Part shown: positions 1 through 11,100 of the stretch, piece after piece
Numbering within the stretch: position 1 is the first letter of the stretch
How the letters are laid out: each line of letters begins with the position of its first letter
From: Byssochlamys sp. IMV 00236
Lineage: Eukaryota; Ascomycota; Eurotiomycetes; Eurotiales; Thermoascaceae
DNA length: 31,029 nucleotides
Assembly (NCBI GenBank): GCA_001931875.2
Contig: MSJH02000309.1
Coordinates: 1 to 31,029 of the forward strand
Direction of reading: 5' to 3'
Translations under genes and position numbers: made by a program
The notes under the pieces: model-generated
Told to the model about the DNA's origin: nothing
The model's input: only the letters and a program-made list of their open reading frames with translations
The model's database searches: none

Positions 1-29
<29 letters not shown>

Positions 30-31
<2 letters not shown>

Positions 32-1298
32 CTTTACCTCTCAAGCTGTCATTGAGGCTAACGGTACTGCCTTGACCAACAAATATTCCGAAGGTCTTCC
101 TGGTGCCCGTTACTATGGTGGTAACGAATACATTGATCAACTCGAAATTCTCTGTCAAAAGCGTGCTTTGGCTGCTTTTGGTTTGAACCCTGAACAATGG
201 GGAGTGAATGTTCAGCCCTACTCTGGTTCTACTGCCAACTTTGCCGCCTTGACTGCCTTGATTCAACCTGGTGATCGTTTGATGGGTCTTGACCTTCCCT
301 CTGGTGGCCACTTGACTCACGGTTACCAAACTGCCAAGAAGAAGATCTCTTCTTCCTCCATCTACTTCACTTCTATGCCTTACCAAGTCAACCCCAGCAC
401 TGGCTTGATCGACTACAAGCGTCTTGAAGAAAATGCCGCCTTGTTCCGCCCTCAATTGTTGATCTGTGGTGCCTCTGCTTACCCTGCTGAATGGGAATAC
501 GACACCATGCGCAAGATTGCCGACCAACACGGAGCTTACTTGATGTGCGACATGGCTCACATCTCTGGTCTGATTGCCGGTAAGGAAGCTCTTTCTCCCT
601 TCGATTATTGTGATATTGTCACCACCACCACACACAAGACCCTCCGTGGTCCTCGTGCCGGCCTTGTCTTCTTCCGTCGCGACAAGGGTGATGGTCTCGA
701 ATCTCGTGTGAATCAAGCCGTATTCCCCTCTTGCCAAGGTGGTCCTCATAACAACACGATCGCTGCTGTTGCTGTCGCACTGAAACAAGCTGCTTCCCCC
801 GAATTCAAGTTGTACGCCAAACAAGTCCGTGCCAATGCCAAGAAGCTCGCTGAAGTCTTGACCGGTTACGGCTACAAGCTCGCTACGGGCTCAACCGTGA
901 ACCACTTGATCCTCTGGGACTTGAAGCCTCAAAAGTTGACTGGTTCCAAGGTCGAACGTATCTGTGACATGGTCCACATCACGATCAACAAGAACTCAAT
1001 TGCCGGTGACAAATCTGCGGTGACCCCTGGTGGTGTCCGTTTAGGTACTTCTGCCTTGACCTCTCGTTCCTTGAAGGAAGACGATTTCGTCAAGGTCGGT
1101 GAGTTCCTCCATAGAACTGTTCAAATCGCTCTTGCCGTTCAAGAAAAGTGTGGATCCAAGTTGATGAAGGACTTTGTTGCTGCTCTTGAAGGTAATGAAG
1201 AAATCGCTCAATTGAAAAAGGAAGTCATCGAGTTTGCTCGTTCTTTCCCTATGCCCGGTTTTGATCCTTCTCAAATCAAGGCTACTGTCACTATCTAA
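30..1298 (+). CDS. Serine hydroxymethyltransferase, 5' end missing
   Basis: This PLP enzyme interconverts serine plus tetrahydrofolate with glycine plus methylene-tetrahydrofolate. The visible exon encodes about 422 residues. It starts after a T-run ending in TAG (1-29), which looks like an intron 3' end, because the reading frame opens with NFTSQAV, the continuation of the family motif ELIASENFTS. Further family signatures are [20 protein letters not shown], the PLP-lysine motif [14 protein letters not shown] (Lys codon 636-638) and the C-terminal FPMPGF. About 50-60 N-terminal residues lie outside the window, so a mitochondrial leader cannot be judged; the cytosolic isoform is the default guess. 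Codon use is strongly biased to C-ending and TTG/AAG codons, unlike the AT-ending neighbours, as expected for a highly expressed gene. AATAAA-like sequence follows the stop at about 1408. Confidence 0.96.
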
Positions 1299-1510
1299 TT
1301 GTTGTATAATATAAAAAATGTATGCTATAGTATAAAATAGTTCAACACCCCTCATATTTATTTTTTTCTCTTTGCTGTAAATCACATACCTTTTGTCATT
1401 TTTCTCTAATAAAAACGTTCAACACATTTTGTATCTTTTATTTATTTTTATGCCGCTTTTATAAAGTGACGTAAAGTGTGTGTGGTTTTTTTTTCTTTTT
1501 CTTTTGCAAC

Positions 1511-2224
1511 ATGTCGAAATTATACGACTTGACAGTCAAGACAATAGCTAATCAGGACTGGAACTTGAGTTCATTGAAAGGAAAAGTTGTTCTTGTTGTG
1601 AATGTTGCATCCAAGTGTGGATTCACTCGTCAATATGCAGGTCTAGAAGAGCTCTATAAGAAATATCAACCTCGAGGATTTGAGCTCATAGGTGCACCTT
1701 GTAATCAATTCAATCATCAAGGTAAACGTCATAAGCGTATATACACATAATAATTCTTGATTTAGAACCAGGAAGTCCCGAAGGTAAAAGAAATGATCAT
1801 CCAAAAAGATTTACAAACCATGTGTGTAGATATTCAAAAATTCTGCAAGCTTACTTATGATGTGAGCTTTCCTCTCTTGGAAAAACTGTAAGATATAAAC
1901 TAAAAAGGGAGTGATGCATAATAAAGTAATAAATATAGTGACGTGAATGGCCCTAATGAAGCGCCTCTTTACAAGTTTTTAAAAGAGTCAAAGAGTGGTA
2001 TCTTTGGGTAAGCATTTTGTGTGTGTGTATCCAAATATTGATGCTTGTATATTAGAATGACGCGTATTAAATGGAATTTTGAGGTAAGAAAAAAACAATG
2101 CAGAGATAAAGACTAAGCTTTGTTTTAGAAATTCCTTATTGATCGACAAGGCAATGTTGTGAAGCGTTACTCGTCCTTGACTGAACCTTCATTCATTGCT
2201 CCGGATATTGAAAAGTTGTTGTAA
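1511..2224 (+). CDS. Glutathione-peroxidase-family thiol peroxidase (Gpx3/HYR1-like)
   Basis: Six predicted exons: 1511-1721, 1766-1783, 1830-1887, 1939-2007, 2056-2083 and 2129-2224, giving 159 residues, close to the 163 of yeast Gpx3. The peroxidatic Cys is C36 in SKCGFT, so it is a Cys rather than a selenocysteine enzyme. The resolving Cys is C82 in KFCKL, the same numbering as yeast Gpx3, which reduces hydroperoxides using thioredoxin and relays oxidation to a transcription factor. That role here is inferred from the family. Other motifs are PCNQF, EPGSPE, KLDVNG and IKWNFEKFL. The start at 1511 gives the family N terminus; an upstream in-frame extension through the T-rich leader from 1478 is unlikely. 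Exon 2 is only 18 nt, and skipping or misreading it destroys the EPGS motif. Confidence 0.93.
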
Positions 2225-2384
2225 AATAAACAATTTGATCTACATTAAACTGTGTCATAAGTACCTTTATGTGAGATATATGGGTTAAGAAAGATATGTT
2301 ACACACATCGAGATGAACCTTGGCGCGGAAAGGAAAAGCTATTTTTCATGCTTACTAAAAAATATTGCTTTTTTTTTTTCCCCA

Positions 2385-3360
2385 ATGGTCTCTCAGCAGC
2401 ATTTTGTTATCATTGGTTTGGATCTGACAGTCTATGGGCTGGAAGAATATAAGAAACGGCCCAAAGGATATCCTGTGTCTATCATCTTTGCTTTACACGG
2501 CAGACTTCGTAAGTCTTGCAAAAAAAGAAAAGAGATCTCACTTTTTGAAATGTGTGTATGTGTCATTAGAGAATCAATCTTCGATGAAGCCCTTATGCGA
2601 CTCACTCTGTTCCCTCAATGATACAAACGACTCAACAAAGCGTCACTTGATCGTAGTCAGCTTTGATAGTCCCAATCATGGCGCTCGCTTGGTCAATAAG
2701 GTTGCAAACCACGCTTGGAAGGAAGGAAAGAATAGTAACCCATACCACGCGATGGATATGTGGAGCATGGTGTACACCACATCTCGTACGGTATCAGACC
2801 TTATTGATGTCATCGAGACCTACCTGTTTGGACCTTTGGATTATCACCTGGTTGAAACCTGGGGAGTCGTGGGTTTCTCGATGGGCGGTCATGCTTCCTT
2901 TATGGCTGCTGCTGAAGGTAACATAGACACTCAATATTTTCCCCGATTTTCATAATCCACTTTTCCAGATCCTCGTATCTCGGTAGCGATACCTATTGTA
3001 GGCACATCTGACTTTCTGTCATTGATGAAAGATCGGTTGCATGAGAATAAGTTGTCTGCAAAAGAACACCTGCCCAAGACATTCTGTGATATGGTCGCTC
3101 AAAAGACAGCGTGTTTGGGTGAGCGATTGAAATATAAACATTTGCTCATCATTAATGGACAAAAGGATCAGTTAGTCAAGGCCAAGTTTAACGAACCATT
3201 AGTGCATCAGTTACGACAGATTCATATAGGCAAAGAAGGGCATGATTGGAAGTACCATGTGGTGCCAAACATTGGCCACGAATGGTGTGAGGATATGCTT
3301 CATTTGAGTGCTCAATGGTCTGATCAATGGTTGCTCAAGAGACAACAAGGAAAATTGTAA
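2385..3360 (+). CDS. Alpha/beta hydrolase of unknown substrate
   Basis: Three predicted exons (2385-2508, 2570-2917, 2969-3360) give 287 residues. A complete alpha/beta-hydrolase triad is visible: nucleophile S145 in the elbow GFSMGG, acid D224 in INGQKDQLV after a beta strand, and base H261 in NIGHEWCEDM. An oxyanion-type FALHG motif sits near residue 37. There is no signal peptide or membrane segment, so it is probably cytosolic. I do not recognise a named family; esterase, thioesterase or dienelactone-hydrolase-like chemistry are all possible. The start at 2385 follows a T/C-rich leader; a longer upstream frame from 2313 does not fit the fold. The stop codon overlaps an AATAAA sequence (3360-3366), so the 3' UTR may be very short. 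Confidence 0.85.
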
Positions 3361-3488
3361 AATAAAAGCTGTGTAACCTACGAATATCCTGGAAATTACC
3401 ATTTCTTTTTTTTTTTCTTCTTTTCTTTATGCTTGCAGGCTTTTTTCGTTGTTCTAAAATTAAATCGAGCATTTTGATATTGAGAACG

Positions 3489-4538
3489 ATGACAACAATT
3501 CAAAGAAAAGAAGAGATTGTTTATAATTTAACAACAGTTAGAAATAACATGCAAAGGGTTCTAAATGAGCAGCAGCGTGAAGTATGTAGAAATGTATATA
3601 AAACAATAAGGATTCTAATTTAATGTTTCTAGGCTTGTTTGGTTGCTGTTAGTAAATATAAACCAATAGAGGACTTGATGTATGCCTATGAGGCAGGTCA
3701 ACGTCACTTTGGTGAAAACTATGTAAGTTTATATTTCTTTGTCATTTCATTTTTTGTTTACACTTTTTTGAAGGTACAAGAATTAGTAGACAAAAGTCAA
3801 AAGGTTTGTTTATTATTATAAACTTTGAGTATATACGCTTATATTATAATAGTTGCCAGCAGATATTCAATGGCATTTTATTGGACATCTTCAAAGCAAC
3901 AAGTGCAAGACGGTCGCAGGTAAAGAAAAAAAGAAAAAAAACGTAGATAAAACATGAGTAACAATTGTATAATTATAGCCATTCCAAATTTGTATGTGGT
4001 CGAAACGGTCGATAGTATAAAAAAGGCAGATACTTTAGATAAAGCATGTAAGGCAGTAGAACGAAAAGAGCCTCTACGTGTGTTTGTACAAGTAAATACG
4101 AGCGAAGAGGATGGTAAGTTTAGAGAAAAAGAAACAGATTGGATTTAATAATGGACGATAGTCAAGAGTGGAGTGGATCCTTCGAGTGCAGTGGATGTCT
4201 GCAAGCATATAATTGAACAGTGTACAAATTTGAAACTACAAGGATTGATGACTATTGGCATGTTTGGAAGAGACCCTTCAGTTGAAAATCCTGATTTCAA
4301 GGTAAGAATAAAAAAGAAGACAGTATACACATGTATTCTGATGAGGTTGTATATATATATTAAGTGTCTTGTGGAATGTAAACAAAAGGTCGAAAACGAA
4401 TTAAGCATGAAAGGTTTGGAGTTAAGTATGGGTATGTCTTCTGATTATGAAATGGCATTAAAGATGGGGTCTACCAATGTTCGTGTTGGCACAACGATCT
4501 TTGGTGGAAGACCACCCAAGACAGAAATAAAGAAATAA
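3489..4538 (+). CDS. PLP homeostasis protein (YggS/PLPBP family)
   Basis: Seven predicted exons: 3489-3581, 3633-3722, 3774-3803, 3853-3919, 3979-4113, 4162-4301 and 4365-4538, giving 242 residues, normal for the family. It has the alanine-racemase N-terminal fold without racemase activity. It binds pyridoxal 5'-phosphate through the Lys of AVSKYKP (K39) and buffers PLP supply. Further signatures are HFGENYVQE, WHFIGHLQSNK, VQVNTSEE, LMTIGMFG, LSMGMSSDYEMA and the terminal VRVGTTIFG, which contacts the phosphate. Exon 3 is a 30-nt microexon. An in-frame ATG at 3429 would add 20 residues rich in Arg/Lys/Ser with no acidic residue, a possible mitochondrial leader; the start at 3489 matches the usual family length. 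Confidence 0.93.
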
Positions 4539-5146
4539 AAGACCAGTAATAATAATTGCGAATCAGATACATGTTTAGGATAAGGGAGGAATATTGAGAC
4601 ATGTCTCTAATTTATGTACAGTCGTCATGGTTTCATAAGTAAAGAGAATGAATATATGACACGAATTAAAGTTGCCATATTAAAGTTGAAAGCATGAGCT
4701 CTGTCGTTGTCATTTTACCTAAAATAGTAACATTAATTCCAAATAAAGTAATCATCATCTACAAGCATGGCGTGAAGACTGAGGTTGAACAAGTTTTTAC
4801 CCAATTAAAAAAGAAAAGAGTGTAATAATGAGTTATTTAGATCCTTTTTTTTAAAAATAAAAAATTAGTAAAGTAGAATGCAGTTCTTTACTAAGTAACA
4901 ATTTATCTCATTAAACTCGTCAGTAATGGCTCAAACACTTATCCAATCCTAGTTTAATCCTTTACAAGTTTAAAAATAAGCCAGTTTCAGTATAAAAAAA
5001 TAAGCTGAAATTTAATTTCATTTCGTCTAAAAAAATAAAACACCCCCGTTCCCTGTTTCTTTCTTTATTTTCCCTATCTCTCTCTTCTTTTCTCTCCTCT
5101 TTTTTTCTTTTCTTTATCTTATTTACCCTTTGTTTGGTTATTAATA
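4539..5146. other. Intergenic spacer and pyrimidine-rich leader
   Basis: This 608-bp AT-rich spacer has no supported gene. Its last 100 bp (about 5039-5135) is almost pure C/T with few purines, directly before the ATG at 5147. Such a tract is a typical promoter or 5' leader of fungal genes and belongs to the DIP2-like gene. Confidence 0.6.
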
Positions 5147-8100
5147 ATGCAAGATATTAACACAGAGGATTTACCAGCAGATATTTTGGATAAACTTCGA
5201 AACCTTGATTTAGAATTAGCTGATGGGGATATAACTCAAAAAGGCTACGATAAAAAAAGGGCAAATTTGTTAGCCAGCATCTCTGGCAATACACCTACAA
5301 CACCCACGACACCTACAGGTCATCAACAAGCTTCTTCAATGACAGAGGGTAATGATGAAGAAGAGATGCTTGAGGATTTTGGTCCTGAGCCAAGTGCTGC
5401 TGATGTGGTAGACTTTTTGGACTTTCTGCCTTCTCCTACACGCTCACCTCAACAGTCACCTCGTCTGTCAGAAGGTTCTACACATATGGAAAATAACCAT
5501 TTGAAACTTCAACAGGAATATCAGCATCAACCACCACCACCACAACAGCCGACTTATCCAGGTGGTTCACCCAGCATGAGACCAATGCAGCCTACTCCGT
5601 CCTATCGACCTTACAGGCCGGTGCCTCCTAATAATCAACCATATTATAATAATCCAGCAATGGGCACTCCTGTTCCAAACAATAGACCTTACATGATGGT
5701 ACGTAATAATGTAGGCTACCAACCTGGCATGATACCTCCGCAACCACAGCCACAACTCCCACAGCAACAACAACAACAACAACAAAGACCTGTCACACCT
5801 TCATACATGTACTCAAATAACAGATTGCCTCCTGCTCAAAATGTTTACAGACCAGCCAATACCACAGTCTATCAAAGACCCATGATGTATAATACTAATC
5901 AAAGACCCACAGCACCTACTCAACAACCCACTAGACCGATCTATAGACCTGTTCCTCCGCCTCCTCGGCCACAATATCCAAATTACCGTCCTCAGCAATC
6001 ACAGCAGCAGTATGTTCCTGGTAGATCTCCTGAAATGCAATATGGTAATGTAAGACCCAACTATGTTTATGGTGGTCCCAACAGATCACCTACGAGCACA
6101 AGTAGTATGACGGGCAGATATGAATATGATCAACAGCATATTTACTCAACAAGGAACGATTCTCTAGAGTGGAATCAGTAGTAGTGTAAGCCAGCGGCTT
6201 TATCCTTTTTATTATTCTTTTAAGAGCATGTGTGTATGTGCGAATGGTTAGTGTAAGTTATGTGTGCGCATTGTTCATACCAGCTTTCTCTCTGTCTCAC
6301 ACACACACGTTCGCTCTTTACGTCACTCTCCTTTTTTAATTTGTATTAATATGCTTGTTTCAATAGTCATTTAACCCATTCTTTTACGTGTGTGTGTGTG
6401 TGTGTGTGTGTGCTTATTCCCCAAAATAAAGGCCTTTTTTCCCCTTGGTATGAGGTTCTTTTAAAAACACAAAGGATATTGATGTCACTTTTGACAGCTC
6501 CGCTGGCTGATTCACGAATTTTCCTTGAAGAACTCTAATACTTCTTTGTGCTCGTTTCTTTATTCTTTATTTTCTTAAACTAATTTTTATATGAACTATC
6601 GTAGATACGATCAGCAGAACCCAACAAGTGCCTTCTATCAGGAAGACACCCTCGATTACTTCCATCAGCCAAAGTCATCCAAGTCCGATCCAGCAGACAG
6701 TGAGTGTTACGAGACGAAAGGTAGGCCACAGCAAATATGAAAACACATCGATGGTCAAATCATTTCAAAATGTCGAACCTGTGCCACTGCCGACGATGAT
6801 CGCACAAGAGAGTATGGAAGAACTAGCTGGCCGACAGATGCTTCCCTCGATTCGACGAGAGATACCATTCAAGGTAGTTGACTTGCAGGACGACAAGCTG
6901 GATCCCAGTCAGTTTGAGTCACTGGCCGAACTCTTTCGACACCGAGCGTCCAACAGCCAAGGAAGGATCATTCCGGCATTTACTCTGGTAGATCATCGCG
7001 GAAAGGAGATCACGTCGCTTACATGGGAGAAGCTCTCAGTACGTGCTGAAAAGGTAGCGATGGTCATCCGAGACAAGTCTGGACTTCAAGTAGGAGATCG
7101 TATCGCGCTGAGCTATCGAAGATCAGAGATGATTGATTTCATTGTTGCTCTGATCGGTTGTTTCCTAGCGGGCATGGTGGCTGTTCCGATCAACAGCACG
7201 GACGAGCTATCTGAGCTCTGGTTCATCTTGCGTGTGACAAATGTCCATTTAGTGCTGACAACAGATGGTAATCTCAAAGCGTTGACCAAGATGCTCAAGG
7301 CCAAGAATGTGGATTTCCCCAAGGATGTCGATTGGTGGCCAACCAACGATTTTGGATCGCTTTATGCGCACCAGCTAAAGACAGGCAAGTACAGTCCGGC
7401 TCGATCTACTCCGTTGGCCTATATCGAGTTCACAAAGTCCATTAATGGCGAGCTCAAGGGCGTCGCTGTCTCGCATCAGTCCATCATGCGAACCTGTCAC
7501 ACCTTTACCGCAGCAACAACCGATACAGTAGTCTCTGTCGCCCCCGACGGTACAGCATCCATCCTTCCTAATTGGGATACTCAAGGTGCAGACACCATCT
7601 TGACTTATTTGGAGCCGCGGCAACAGCTGGGTCTCAATGTCTCTGTGCTTTGCTCAATCTATAATGGGTCTCATACTGTCTTTGCTTCCCCAGTGGTTGT
7701 AGAAACACCTGCCGTATGGATCTATCTTGTATCAAAATACAATGGTAAACTCAAAACTTAAAACTTCCACTCGCTCACTTTTTTTTGTACTAGTGACCAT
7801 CGGATTGGCCAATTATCCGGGTATTTACTATACAGCTAAATACTACCAGCGAAACCCCAAGGAAGTGTCAAATTATAGCAAAAAGGTCACTCCCGACCTA
7901 TCATCACTTCGCATTTTATTTATTGATTCACTTGTTGTAAAGCCAGACATGAACACATTTATCGCCGATCACCTCTTGGCGCCCCTAGGTCAAAAGATGC
8001 TGCAGTCGCCCATCGAAGTCGTCACGCCAATCGCATCTCTGCCAGAACATGCAGGCATGATTGTCGGTTTTCGGGATTATTTGGGGCCCAGTAAGCTCGA

Positions 8101-11100
8101 AGAGTACGAACAAGAACAGGGAATGAAAAGGACGATATTTGCATCTGGAAAATCAAGAGACGTTTGGGAGTGTGTCTTGGACGCAAACGAGTTGAGAAGG
8201 AAAAAGGTCGTCGTGCTGGCTACTGCAGAATCAGCTGCTATTTACCGTGAAGAAGAGAAGGATGAGCCTGGCTACGTCAAGGTGGGATCTCATGGATTCC
8301 CATTCCCGACGTCGTCCGTGGCCATTGTGGATCCTGAAACCAACTTACTTTGTCCGTCAGATACTGTCGGTGAAATCTGGATGGACATGGTTTCGCCTCC
8401 GGAGGGGTTCTGGGGGATACCTGCGCTGAACGATTTGGTTTATCGCGCATCTCCTATGGTTGTGCCGCCTGAAACGCTCTATCCTGAGAGCCTGCATCAA
8501 CAGTTTGTCCGAACCGGTCTATTGGGAACCATCATCGGTGGACGGTTGATCGTGTTGGGTCCTTATGAGGAGTGTATACGACAACAACGCTTGGATGAGC
8601 AACTGGGGGCAGAAGAGATTCATATGACCAGTGATTTACTTTCGACGATATCAAAGCGATGCAAACTCGAAGCGTGGTAAGTATATATGTAAGGTATAAT
8701 GACGATTTGTATTAACACAAATGATCAGTACGATATTTTCAATTTATGTCAACCGTCAGCACCTTCCCGTCCTTGCATTAGAATCGGCAACTGAAGATGC
8801 TACAAAACAAGTCGAGCAAGCAACCAATGCCTTGCTTAGCTTCCACGGACTTCGTGTCTTTGCTGCTATCGTTACCGGTAAAGGAGTCCTTCCAAGGCAC
8901 TCAAAGGACGGTCATTCTACTGTTCATCACTTGCTGACAAAACGCCAGTTCCTGTCTGGCCAGCTACCCATTCAATTCATCAAGATGGACGTCGATCGAA
9001 CTGTTTTTAGTGACGCCGCCTCTTTCGACACAAGAAGCAGCGTATGGCAGACATGTATGGTCGCGTATGAGCGTGCACTTGGGTTAAAAGTCATCTCACC
9101 TCGAGCGCGGCCTCAGCATTCAGGCGTAGAGATGATCCAGAATGCTATTGATGAACGATCGAATTACGACCTGTCGAGATTTAGAAATATGGTAGATATC
9201 ATGCTTTGGCGTACTTCTCTTTACCCTGAAGAAAACGCGTTTGTTCTCGTCACGCAGAGCAGCACAAAGCCGATTTCATGGAGAAAGATCAATAATCAGA
9301 TAGCGACGATTGCCAACTACATGGGCAAGAAGCTCGGTATAAAACCAGGCACAAAGGTGATGATCCTGATGCCCTTTGGTATCGATCTTGTTCGATCCAT
9401 CTATGCCTGTTTTGTTTTGGGGCTCGTGCCTGTCATCTGCTCTCCACCGGACACGACACAGACGTTGTCGAAACGTGTGCAGGAAGATGTGACCATGATG
9501 CTGAATGCCGTAGAGGACCTCTCGATCACACACATCATTGTCAACTCACAGTCAGAGGACCTGATACGCAGCAAGATTGTCCATGCCGCCGTCAAGCACG
9601 CGGTCCAACACGGCCAGACCAAATTGAAGCGACTTCCGGATCACATTGTCAATATTGATAAAGCACCACGGTTCAACAAGCTGTTAGGCCCCGAAAGTGG
9701 ATACTCCGTTCGGTCTGAGTGGACAAGTGATAAGTCGCGTCCAGCCCTGGTCATGATTCATCCGACAGTGAACGAGCTTAAGCAACAGTATGTGGTTTAT
9801 GGTCACGATACGATTGTTGCACAGTGTCGTGCTCAAAAGTTGACATGCCAGATCAGATATCAACGACCGCTCATCGTGACCGGAATCGGAGGATTAGATG
9901 GACTAGGACTGCTGCATGCTGTCTTTTGCGGTGTATACGTTGGTAAGTGAAAGACAAGTGAAACGAACAAACTCGTATTCATATGATGATCAGGTTGTAC
10001 AACCATTTTGATGCCAGCAATCGAGTTCAAGGAAAACCCTGTAGCCTACTTTGAATTGTTATCTAGGAACAAGTGCTCTACTGTATGCGCTAATTATATG
10101 CTATTCGACCAAGCTATCAATCGAATCAATCCTGCTGAGCAGAAACAAATTTCGTTACAAAATACCCAAAACTTTATGCTTACTGTGGCAAGCAGAACAA
10201 AGCCTCGATTCTGTAAGGATAATGACTGCTTTATTACAGTAACTAACTTTTTTTGTCTATACAGATGAAAAGATATCTCGCTTCTTGTCACTTAGCGGGC
10301 TTGAAAGAGAAACGATCAACTCGGTCTACAGTCATGCATATAATCCAATGATCACGACTCGTTCTTATATGCTGATAGAACCTATTTCGTTGATTGCCGA
10401 TTTCGAGTGGCTACGACAAGGCATCGTGCGACCATTATCACAAACAGATGAAGCCTATGGCGTTCTCTTGCACGATTCGGGTATTGTACCCACAAATACG
10501 ATGGTTGCTATTGTCAATCCAGAGACTCTGTCGTTATGTCCTACACATGTCATTGGAGAAATTTGGGTGTCTTCGGACAGTAACGTCAAAGGACTCTATT
10601 CTGCCTCGAACGCTGCTCAGTTTGAGGCTACAATTCAAGGCGCAGATCCTCGTATAAAGTACATGCGGACGGGTGATATTGGTTTTCTGTGGAACGTTCA
10701 GAGGCAAGCTATGGGTGGGTCTGTTGAAGAAGGACAGTGTCTGTATATCCTCGGACACATGAGTGAGGTGATCATGTCGAAAGGGTTGCTTCACTTTGCA
10801 GTAGACATTGAAGAGTCTGTTGAGACCTGTCACCCAAATATTTGGTCTGAAGGATGGTAAGATTGTATACACACTTGTTTATAAAGAACGAATATAAATA
10901 CATACATATAGCTATATCATTCAAATGGGTCTCGAAATTATCGTCGTCGTTGCCGTCAAATCAAGTTCATCTGCATTATCGACTATTCCCCTCATTGTAT
11001 CAGCTATTCTGGAACGTCATGCTTTACTGATTGATACGGTTGTTATCATCACAAAAGACCAGTTACCCAAAAAATATAACGGTGAAAAGAGAAGGAAGAA

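Noticed and set aside
1041..1385. Antisense ORF of 114 codons over the end of SHMT
   Set aside because: It mirrors the biased codons of the SHMT gene on the other strand and matches no family.
2313..2621. ORF with a start upstream of the alpha/beta hydrolase
   Set aside because: Its N-terminal part runs through a T-run and its 3' part is the first intron; the fold starts at 2385.
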